Source of the DNA: Candidatus Hydrogenedentota bacterium
GTDB lineage: Bacteria > Hydrogenedentota > Hydrogenedentia > Hydrogenedentales > SLHB01
Assembly: GCA_026387845.1 (NCBI GenBank)
Contig: JAPLKX010000081.1
Location: forward strand, 1 to 8,558
Length of the DNA stretch: 8,558 bases
Reading direction: 5' to 3'
Part shown: positions 1-5,255 of the stretch, one piece after another
Layout: the number at the start of each line of letters is the position of its first letter
Numbering within the stretch: position 1 is the first letter of the stretch
The notes under the pieces: model-generated
Told to the model about the DNA's origin: nothing
Databases searched by the model: none
The model's input: only the letters and a program-made list of their open reading frames with translations
Translations under genes and position numbers: made by a program

Positions 1-127
1 AAGTCCATCTAAACGGCGATCCAAAATGTAGTGCAGACTTTTGGTGTAAATCTCCATATTTCCTAAGAAATTCCAATCTCACGGTCCCCAACTGCGGAAA
101 ATGGGCTAAACTCCCCTTCCAAAGAAT

Positions 128-132
128 GGAGG
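128..132 (+). promoter_or_regulatory. Ribosome binding site that sets the metallophosphoesterase start
   Basis: GGAGG lies 8 bases before the ATG at 141. It overlaps the in-frame ATG at 126, which has no comparable site of its own. The downstream start also places a clean signal peptide at the N-terminus, so 141 is preferred. Confidence 0.75.
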
Positions 133-140
133 TTTCACTC

Positions 141-1964
141 ATGCGCAGTCTCTTTTTGTTCCTCGCGGTCCTCGCTCTCATTTCGCCCATCGCCCACGCG
201 GCCCCCGCATTTGAAACAGACGTCGAGACCGCCGCAAAACCCTACACCAGCCTCGACCTCAACAACGACCCAGACGTGTTCCGGTTCGCTATCGTCAGCG
301 ACAACGCCGGCGGGCCTCGATGGGGCATCTTTGAAGAAGCGGTCGCAAAACTCAACCTCCTCCAACCCGAGTTCGTCATCACCACCGGCGACCTTATCGA
401 AGGGTATGAAGACGACGCCCAAGCCATCAACAAACAATGGGACCGATTCGTTGCCGCCCGCGACAAGCTCGAAATGCCCTTCTTCCATGTACCCGGAAAC
501 CACGACCACGGCAGGCCGTTGTGGTCGGAAACCTTCAACGCCCGGTTCGGCAAACCGTTCTACCACTTCGTCTACAAGAACGTCCTGTTCCTCTGCCTCG
601 CCACCAACACCTCGCCCGACTACGGCACCGGCATCAGTATCGAGCAGGTCGATTACGCCAAGCGCGTACTGGACGATCACAAGGACGTCCGATACACGCT
701 CGTCTTCCAGCACAAGCCTCTCTGGAACGACGAGAAAAACGCCGAGTGGAAACAAATCGAGGCCGCGCTCAAAGGCTGCCCATGCAGCGTCTTCGCCGGC
801 CACACCCACAATTACCTCAGCCAGGAGCGCGACGGCATCAGTTTCATCACGCTGGCCACGACCGGCGCCGGCAGCCAGCTTCGCGGCCCCGCGTACGGCG
901 AGTTCGACCACATCGCATGGGTTACCATGACCAAAAACGGCCCACGCATCGCCAACCTCATGCTCAATGGCATCTACGACAAAGACCTCCGCACTGTGGA
1001 GTCCGCGTCCAAACTCGCCTTATTTAATTTTAATGCCGCCATCACAGCGTCCCCGCTCGCTATCACGTCACAACAATTCGATTCCGCCACGACCCACCTC
1101 ACCATCACCAATCCCGCCGACTCGCCCATGCGCGTCAAGATCCTCACCGAAACCGCCGCCGGCGTCCGTGTCGAGCCGGGCACCGTGACGACCGTCGTCC
1201 CGGCACAAGGGAAGCACGAAGTGGACCTCCGCATCTCTGCCGATTCGCCCGTACCCGCGCCGCAGGCGCAGCCCGTCGTCCTCCACTGGACCGCCTGCTA
1301 CGACGGCAACAACGCGCGGCCAACCGAGCTCGCCGGCCAGATTGTCCTGCCCGTCGACGCGCCGTTTGAAATCCCCGTCGCGACGGCCCCGCCCACTGTC
1401 GACGGCAACCTCGGCGACTGGGCCGACCTCCCCTTCGCCGTCAACCAACCCGCCGACATCTACACCACGCCGCAGGCGTGGAAAGGACCGCAGGACGGCT
1501 CGTTCCGGTTTGGCGTCAGCCACGACGACCAGTTCCTCTACGTCGCGGTCAATTGCACCGATAACGAGCCTTGTTTCGACGGCTGGAAGTATTGGGAAGA
1601 TTTCGCCATCCTGCTCGTCGACGGACGCGCTTCCGAAAAAGACGACATCAAAACGTCTGCGTTCAGCGTCATGGCCGGCCCCCAACTCGACGCCGCGCAA
1701 CTGGAAGAGTATTCAATGGGCGACGCACCCGAGGGCGTCAAGACCGCCAGCATCCCCGCCGCCGGCGGCTTCACCGCCGAATTCGCAATCCCCCTCGCTT
1801 ACCTCAACGAAAAGCAGGCCGGCGCATGGCAGCACGTCCGGCTCAACCTGGCTTTCAGCGATTTCGACCGCAAAGACTCCAGAGACGGCGCAACCATCCT
1901 CTACTGGCGCCCCCAATGGGAACGCAAGCCCGTCTTCAACTCCGGCCTCTTCAACAAAAAATAA
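141..1964 (+). CDS. Secreted metallophosphoesterase with C-terminal CBM9-like domain
   Basis: A 607-residue protein, probably exported, expected to hydrolyse phosphoester bonds with a two-metal centre; the substrate is unknown. Residues 1-20 form a signal peptide (basic MR, hydrophobic core, cleavage near AHA-AP). Residues about 45-275 are a calcineurin-like phosphoesterase domain. Visible metal or catalytic motifs are D54 in SDNAGG, GDL at 83-85, GNHD at 119-122, H191 in FQHKP and GHTH at 220-223. Motif I is odd: the usual D-x-H histidine is replaced by alanine (D54-N-A56). Residues about 285-410 look like a beta-sandwich linker. Residues about 415-600, beginning near DGNLGDW, resemble CBM9-like sugar-binding domains (later FGVSHDDQFLYVAV), suggesting attachment to glycans. 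It appears monocistronic, with a hairpin followed by T residues 19 bases after the stop. The fold assignment is secure; the substrate and carbohydrate binding are inferred. Confidence 0.9.
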   Translation: MRSLFLFLAVLALISPIAHAAPAFETDVETAAKPYTSLDLNNDPDVFRFAIVSDNAGGPRWGIFEEAVAKLNLLQPEFVITTGDLIEGYEDDAQAINKQWDRFVAARDKLEMPFFHVPGNHDHGRPLWSETFNARFGKPFYHFVYKNVLFLCLATNTSPDYGTGISIEQVDYAKRVLDDHKDVRYTLVFQHKPLWNDEKNAEWKQIEAALKGCPCSVFAGHTHNYLSQERDGISFITLATTGAGSQLRGPAYGEFDHIAWVTMTKNGPRIANLMLNGIYDKDLRTVESASKLALFNFNAAITASPLAITSQQFDSATTHLTITNPADSPMRVKILTETAAGVRVEPGTVTTVVPAQGKHEVDLRISADSPVPAPQAQPVVLHWTACYDGNNARPTELAGQIVLPVDAPFEIPVATAPPTVDGNLGDWADLPFAVNQPADIYTTPQAWKGPQDGSFRFGVSHDDQFLYVAVNCTDNEPCFDGWKYWEDFAILLVDGRASEKDDIKTSAFSVMAGPQLDAAQLEEYSMGDAPEGVKTASIPAAGGFTAEFAIPLAYLNEKQAGAWQHVRLNLAFSDFDRKDSRDGATILYWRPQWERKPVFNSGLFNKK

Positions 1965-1983
1965 AAACATCGCTATATGGACT

Positions 1984-2005
1984 GCGGTGGCTCACCACCG
2001 CTTTT
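1984..2005 (+). terminator. Probable terminator hairpin after the metallophosphoesterase gene
   Basis: GCGGTGG (1984-1990) pairs perfectly with CCACCGC (1995-2001) around a CTCA loop and is followed by TTTT. Its place 19 bases after the stop codon suits an intrinsic terminator. The short T run makes it weak. The hairpin also resembles dispersed intergenic palindromes of GC-rich environmental bacteria, so it may be a repeat doing double duty. Confidence 0.5.
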
Positions 2006-2113
2006 CCATTTCCCGAATGCAATTCTCGTGTCTCCGTACAACTATCCGCCAACTTCCAGCATTTTCTCGAAGAAATTCAGTCGATTGCACGAGCCCGGGG
2101 TGCAACGCGGTGG

Positions 2114-2133
2114 GGTCGAGCTCCCGCTCGACC
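2114..2133. repeat. Extragenic palindrome, copy A (8-bp stem, TCCC loop)
   Basis: GGTCGAGC and GCTCGACC form a perfect 8-bp stem around TCCC. The flanks read GCGGTGG before and GTGG after. A second copy at 6643-6662 has the same loop, the same left flank and the same orientation, with one stem pair changed from A-T to C-G. Downstream, at about 2144-2154, lies GGGACCATTGG, whose reverse complement occurs beside copy B. Confidence 0.65.
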
Positions 2134-2185
2134 GTGGCTCCAACGGGGACCATTGGGGCCATTGAGAATTCAAATCGCGCCCGTC

Positions 2186-2210
2186 CCTCTGCGTCCTCAG
2201 CCCCTCTGCG
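2186..2210. repeat. Short periodic repeat of the CCTCTGCG type
   Basis: CCTCTGCG (2186-2193), the variant CCTCAGCC (2195-2202) and CCTCTGCG (2203-2210) follow one another at 8-9 base spacing. On the minus strand this reads as CGCAGAGG-type units, a pattern I know from memory as common in intergenic DNA of many environmental bacteria. It is non-coding and its function is unknown. Confidence 0.55.
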
Positions 2211-2238
2211 GTTCTTCTTCATCCATCATCCTTCACCC

Positions 2239-2266
2239 TTCGCAATTCGCAATTCGTAATTCGTAA
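2239..2266. repeat. Heptamer tandem repeat, TTCGYAA x4
   Basis: Four uninterrupted 7-base units: TTCGCAA, TTCGCAA, TTCGTAA, TTCGTAA, followed by a decayed TTCATCC. The first two units carry C and the last two T at the variable position, which points to local duplication of single units. Such AT-rich heptamer arrays resemble the short tandemly repeated repetitive sequences known from cyanobacteria and other phyla. Confidence 0.75.
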
Positions 2267-2300
2267 TTCATCCTTAAAAACCCCAAACCCCATTCAGTTG

Positions 2301-2327
2301 TTCTCCGTGTCCTCCGTGATCTCCGTG
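2301..2327. repeat. Nonamer tandem repeat, NNCTCCGTG x3
   Basis: Three 9-base units share CTCCGTG: TTCTCCGTG, TCCTCCGTG and ATCTCCGTG. The minus strand reads as CACGGAG-type units, which would encode Asp-His-Gly-Asp-His-Gly if translated. The block lies about 85 bases past the end of the recognisable GH92-like remnant. Confidence 0.65.
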
Positions 2328-2411
2328 GTCTATTGCGGTGTCCCCGCCATAGTTCTCCACCACGATCTTCAGCGTCGCCTTGCCTATCCGCACTGCAGCC
2401 ACGCCGCCCCT

Positions 2412-2625
2412 CCCACGTGTCCGACGCCTTCTTCGCCAGCGCGTCGAAATTCCGCCCCGCCGCTTCTGCCTCGAGGTTCGCCCGTGCGTTCGCGATGCTG
2501 ACGTACGAGATCCCCACACGCACTTCAACCTTCAAGTCCTCGCCCGCCCGCGCCGCAAACGCCAAATCCGCGCCCACGCTCGAACCGCCCGCCTCCATCT
2601 TTACCGCCTCGAAACCCTCCGGCGC
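2412..2625 (-). pseudogene. Remnant resembling part of a GH92 alpha-mannosidase
   Basis: Translated on the minus strand, this stretch gives about 70 residues, including VRVGISYVSIANARANLEAE followed by GRNFDALAKKASDTW. This resembles, from memory, the region of glycoside hydrolase family 92 enzymes where the N-terminal beta domain leads into the catalytic domain (pattern VxxGISxVSxxxARxNLxxE...FDxxxxxAxxxW). Intact GH92 proteins are about 700 or more residues; here similarity stops just after the tryptophan and the frame runs into low-complexity repeat sequence. No start codon or ribosome binding site belongs to it, and it begins within a few bases of the end of the M56 gene in a different frame. 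It is best read as a decayed, non-functional relic. The family assignment is by eye only. Confidence 0.45.
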
Positions 2626-2627
2626 CA

Positions 2628-4121
2628 CTAAAAAGGCCAAAAGTACTTGAGAAACAACTTGCGGGCTCTCTGCCACGGATTGAGGCCGATGCCATTCGTT
2701 TTGGCAAGTTCTTCGTAGGAAGGCTCCGGGACGCCTTTTTTATGGAAGTACGTGTCGCCAAACCCTTCTCCCCCGGGGTATGGGTAATAGCTGACGTGCA
2801 GCCTGCCGGCTTTCAGGACCCCGCATCGGCGCGTAAACTCGCCCTCGCCCGCCTCCACCAGGCCGTTTGTTCCAGGCCCGACCTCGCCGTTCGTGCTATA
2901 CAGGGACAACATGGCGCGTTTTTCTGAGGCAAGCTTGTACCGGCCTTTCACCTCGTACCGCTGGCCCACCTCGAACTTTGGCGAAGTCCCGCGGACCTCG
3001 AGTATCTGAATCGAGTCTCCCGGCCGGAATGTTGACCAGGATTCCTGGTAAGTTTCGATTTCGATCAGATACGGGAACTGGGCGGGGGGTGTTGACGTCG
3101 ACACGGCCTTTTGTTGCGCCGTGGCTCCCGTCAGAAACACAGCCGCGCAAATGACCAACAGCACCAGCCCCGTCGCCGTCAACCGGTAACCAGAACGAGC
3201 GTGTTGCGTAATCATGCGGATTCTCCTTTCGAGTTCAGACTTGTTCTCGGCAATACCTGCCGCGCCCACCAGTCGAACCGGGATCGAGCCCCCTTGAACA
3301 AGTTTGATCAGGGTACGGCCGTAATTGCGGGCTTCCTCCTCCGCCATGTGCGACAGCGCGAGCGCGTCACAGGCATACTCGCGGTCCTGCCGCATGCGCT
3401 GGAAGCCATACCACACCAGCGGATTAAACCAATGAAGCGCCTGAAGCACCGAGCAAACCATCCCCACAATAAGGTCTGCCCGCTTTAAATGCGCAAGCTC
3501 ATGAAGAAAAATGTGGCGCAACTCATTGTCGCTCAGACTTTCCACAGCCCGCTTCGGCAATACGAGCCGCGGCCGCATCAGGCCGATCACGAGCGGGTAG
3601 GCAATCTCGGCCTCAGTTAACGCCACGGGCGGCCACGTCACACGGGTCTCGGCCTGACACGCCGTGAACGCCGCGAGCGCACGCGCATCCGTGATCTCAC
3701 GGAAGCCGCCCAGCGATCGCGGCAGCCGCCGGCAGGTTACAACAACATGTATCCCCCATAGGGCGCACCCCGCCAGCCACACGAGCCTGAGCGCCGCATT
3801 CCAATCGCGGGGTTGGGCTTGTGGAACCGCGGCGGGCGGAGCTGGCGAATTCTGAACCGGCCTTATCGCGGCAAAGTTGGCGGAGATTTGAGTGGAAGCA
3901 ACTGAGATCAGGTTGGCGGCGCTAAAGGGGTTCGCCGGCGCCCATGGCAGCAGCAGGCGAAGTAACAGCACGCTCCACAACAGGTACCGCGTTCGCGGCG
4001 TGAGCCGATTCGCGAATAACCATTGCAGAGCCAACACCGCGCACACCACCACGCACGCACCCACCGTCGACTCCAACACAAAACCGTACAATGGGTCCAT
4101 AACGACGGCCAGTGCGTTCAT
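2628..4121 (-). CDS. BlaR1-like M56 family membrane metallopeptidase
   Basis: A 497-residue integral membrane zinc protease, the partner of the BlaI-type repressor encoded just upstream. In the BlaR1/MecR1 family, a signal sensed outside the membrane activates the protease domain, which relieves repression. Hydrophobic segments lie near residues 12-36, 43-62, 107-129 and 312-333. The zinc motif is HELAH at 207-211, with the likely third ligand E248 in DREYACD. The 160-residue extracytoplasmic tail (about 334-497) contains no penicillin-binding serine motif (SxxK, then KTG), so it should not sense beta-lactams. It instead resembles a small beta-rich tail (EVRGTSPKFEVGQRYEVKGRY) that I associate with M56 proteins of Verrucomicrobia and Planctomycetes. 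Its ATG overlaps the repressor stop as ATGA, implying co-transcription and translational coupling. No beta-lactamase gene is in the window. The inducing signal is unknown. Confidence 0.9.
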   Translation of the reverse strand: MNALAVVMDPLYGFVLESTVGACVVVCAVLALQWLFANRLTPRTRYLLWSVLLLRLLLPWAPANPFSAANLISVASTQISANFAAIRPVQNSPAPPAAVPQAQPRDWNAALRLVWLAGCALWGIHVVVTCRRLPRSLGGFREITDARALAAFTACQAETRVTWPPVALTEAEIAYPLVIGLMRPRLVLPKRAVESLSDNELRHIFLHELAHLKRADLIVGMVCSVLQALHWFNPLVWYGFQRMRQDREYACDALALSHMAEEEARNYGRTLIKLVQGGSIPVRLVGAAGIAENKSELERRIRMITQHARSGYRLTATGLVLLVICAAVFLTGATAQQKAVSTSTPPAQFPYLIEIETYQESWSTFRPGDSIQILEVRGTSPKFEVGQRYEVKGRYKLASEKRAMLSLYSTNGEVGPGTNGLVEAGEGEFTRRCGVLKAGRLHVSYYPYPGGEGFGDTYFHKKGVPEPSYEELAKTNGIGLNPWQRARKLFLKYFWPF

Positions 4122-4495
4122 TTCCGCCCCCTCCTTTTCTCGTCCAAGAGCCGGCGAAGTGATTCCAAATCTTCCGCGGACAGGTTCTCGTCTTCCAGAA
4201 GCCCCGCTACCATTGGCTGGACCGCCCCATCATACACCCTCCGCAAAAACGAGCCCCGCTCCCGCCGTGCCGCCTCCTCCCGGCTGATCGACGGCCCGTA
4301 AAGGTACTCCCGCCCCGATTTCCGAAACCCAACCGCTCCCTTCCGCGCCAGCCGCCCTATCAGCGTCCGAATCGTCGCCGCCGACCATTTCTGCCCCTTC
4401 AACGCTTCCACCACCTCGTTCGCCGTCCGCGGCGACTGTTCCCACAACACCTTCATCACCTCCCACTCCGCTTCCGAAATCCGGTAATTCTTCAT
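4118..4495 (-). CDS. BlaI/MecI-family transcriptional repressor
   Basis: A 125-residue winged-helix repressor of the BlaI/MecI/CopY type, expected to bind TTACA-n2-TGTAA-like operators as a dimer and to be inactivated when its M56 partner is triggered. The family pattern is plain at the N-terminus: ISEAEWEVMKVLWEQSPRTANEVVEAL, then KWSAATIRTLIGRLARKGAV as the recognition helix and start of the wing, then a helical C-terminal dimerisation part. The start at 4495 is chosen because AGGGTGAGG lies just upstream and because the other in-frame ATG, at 4513, is only about 10 bases from the predicted transcription start and has no ribosome binding site. The promoter upstream carries two matching operators, so autoregulation is likely. 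The stop overlaps the M56 start by four bases. The length is typical of the family. Confidence 0.93.
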   Translation of the reverse strand: MKNYRISEAEWEVMKVLWEQSPRTANEVVEALKGQKWSAATIRTLIGRLARKGAVGFRKSGREYLYGPSISREEAARRERGSFLRRVYDGAVQPMVAGLLEDENLSAEDLESLRRLLDEKRRGRK

Positions 4496-4498
4496 TAG

Positions 4499-4507
4499 CC
4501 TCACCCT
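4499..4507 (-). promoter_or_regulatory. Ribosome binding site of the BlaI-type repressor
   Basis: On the minus strand AGGGTGAGG precedes the ATG at 4495 by 3 bases (6 from the AGGGTG core). It lies inside the codons that would be used if translation began at 4513, and so it decides for the shorter start. Confidence 0.65.
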
Positions 4508-4513
4508 GATCAT

Positions 4514-4525
4514 TTACGTCTGTAA
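4514..4525. promoter_or_regulatory. BlaI-type operator 2, over the transcription start
   Basis: The + strand reads TTACGTCTGTAA, the same dyad as operator 1 with one mismatch in the left half-site. It covers the predicted transcription start. Centre-to-centre distance to operator 1 is 21 bases, two helical turns, so both dimers would sit on the same face of the DNA. Two operators per promoter is also the arrangement of staphylococcal bla and mec control regions. Confidence 0.7.
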
Positions 4526-4528
4526 AAC

Positions 4529-4557
4529 ATCATATTACATCTGTAAAAGTTTGTCAA
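4529..4557 (-). promoter_or_regulatory. Sigma-70 promoter of the blaI-blaR1-like operon
   Basis: Reading the minus strand, TTGACA (4557-4552) is a perfect -35 box. It is followed by a 17-base spacer (4551-4535) and TATGAT (4534-4529), one base off the -10 consensus. Transcription should begin near 4521-4523, giving a leader of about 26-28 bases before the ATG at 4495. This is by far the strongest promoter visible in the window. Confidence 0.85.
4535..4546. promoter_or_regulatory. BlaI-type operator 1, inside the promoter spacer
   Basis: The + strand reads TTACATCTGTAA, a perfect dyad (TTACA/TGTAA) with two central bases and the TACA-n2-TGTA core typical of BlaI/MecI operators. It fills most of the spacer between the -35 and -10 boxes, so a bound repressor would exclude RNA polymerase. 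Confidence 0.75.
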
Positions 4558-4652
4558 GCCCCAGGAAACATCACAAAATTAAACCAATCCAGCCCTCCAA
4601 ATCCGTCATAATGGTGGAAGGCAAGGGGACAGGCAGTCCAGGAAGCACCCAC

Positions 4653-5255
4653 ATGGTAGAGGAACCCGATATGGAGTCCGGCGACACGAAAGCCGACGCG
4701 GCCGGCGGCAAGCTTTCGTGGCCCCAGACGCCTGACGGGTTCCGCCACCTGGTGGATGCCCACCTCCCGCGGCTGATAGCCTACGCCGCGGGTCGGCTGC
4801 GCGACGTTCACGACGCCGAAGACGTTGTCCAGGACGTGTTTGTCCGGGCGTACGTCGAGCGGGCCAAACACCGCGACGTACTCGAGGTGGGCGCGTATCT
4901 CTACCGGATGACGTCCAACGCGTGCGCCGACCTGATGCGCAAACGGCGCGGTCGCTCGCCCATGCTCCGGCTCCTCCCGCACTCCGACGACCCGCCCAAC
5001 GAGGGCGGGCCGGCCTCGCCGGAGCGCGGGCCGAGCCAGGCAACCAGCGACATCGAGGAAGCCGATCGCGTCGAGCAACTCCTCGCCCGGCTCCCAAGAG
5101 CCCAGGCGGAGGCTGTTCGATTGCGCGTGTTCGGCGAACTCACGCTGGGCGAAATCGCCCTGCTCAACGGCTGTTCCATCCACACCGTCAGTTCTCGACT
5201 GCGATACGGCTTTCGGAAGCTTCGAAGATTAGTCAAAAAGGATCGCACAACATGA
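4653..5255 (+). CDS. ECF-like RNA polymerase sigma factor
   Basis: A sigma-70 family protein of about 200 residues with regions 2 and 4 only, as in extracytoplasmic-function sigma factors. Region 2 spans roughly residues 33-101 (HLPRLIAYAAGRLRDVHDAEDVVQDVFVRAY, then AYLYRMTSNACADLMRKRRGR). Region 4 spans about 140-195 (RLPRAQAEAVRLRVFGELTLGEIALLNGCSIHTVSSRLRYGFRKLRR), with the helix-turn-helix at GEIALLNGCSIHTVSSRLR. The linker between them is acidic and proline-rich. The start is uncertain: ATG 4653 has AGGAAG 7 bases upstream, ATG 4671 has GAGGAA 6 bases upstream, and ATG 4611 has no ribosome binding site. Either of the later two keeps all domains. The gene is divergent from the BlaI-type operon and overlaps the anti-sigma gene by four bases (ATGA). 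No ECF-type autoregulated promoter was recognised upstream. The exact sigma subgroup cannot be assigned by eye. Confidence 0.88.
   Translation: MVEEPDMESGDTKADAAGGKLSWPQTPDGFRHLVDAHLPRLIAYAAGRLRDVHDAEDVVQDVFVRAYVERAKHRDVLEVGAYLYRMTSNACADLMRKRRGRSPMLRLLPHSDDPPNEGGPASPERGPSQATSDIEEADRVEQLLARLPRAQAEAVRLRVFGELTLGEIALLNGCSIHTVSSRLRYGFRKLRRLVKKDRTT

Larger units (their letters stand above)
1965..2627. other. Repeat-rich intergenic region without an intact gene
   Basis: A 663-base gap between convergently transcribed genes. In order it holds a terminator-like hairpin (1984-2005), a stretch with no recognised content (2006-2110), a palindrome followed by GGGACCATTGG-type sequence (2114-2160), and three blocks of short tandem or periodic repeats (2186-2210, 2239-2266, 2301-2327). 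It ends with a minus-strand coding remnant (2412-2625). Reading frames through the repeat blocks give low-complexity peptides that follow the repeat periodicity, so no gene is called there. Confidence 0.7.

Noticed and set aside
135..911. Long minus-strand open frame opposite the metallophosphoesterase
   Set aside because: It mirrors the codon pattern of the plus-strand gene, which has clear motifs and a signal peptide. The antisense peptide is low complexity with no recognisable domain.
1992..2222. Small minus-strand frame giving a MKKNRRGAEDAEG-type peptide
   Set aside because: The start lies in short periodic repeat sequence and the peptide follows the repeat. Such frames are commonly spurious gene calls.
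1342..2259. Plus-strand open frame running from the phosphoesterase into the intergenic region
   Set aside because: Its first part is a Ser/Pro/Thr-rich frame shadow of the real gene and its last part translates dispersed repeats. There is no ribosome binding site.
2186..2327. Possible CRISPR array in the repeat blocks
   Set aside because: Units are 7-9 bases long, contiguous and without spacers, and no cas gene is nearby.
4496..4513. BlaI-type repressor starting at ATG 4513
   Set aside because: It would leave only about 10 bases of leader after the predicted transcription start and would bury the AGGGTGAGG site inside the coding sequence.
4551..4652. Longer sigma factor starting at TTG 4551 or ATG 4611
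   Set aside because: The TTG overlaps the -35 box of the divergent promoter. Neither start has a ribosome binding site, and the added residues are outside any sigma domain. Starts at 4653 and 4671 both have good upstream AGGA/GAGG sequences.
4922..5251. Anti-sigma frame extended upstream inside the sigma gene
   Set aside because: The extension is an Arg/Pro/Ala-rich shadow of the sigma gene. The zinc-finger start at 5252, with its ATGA overlap, is the natural beginning.
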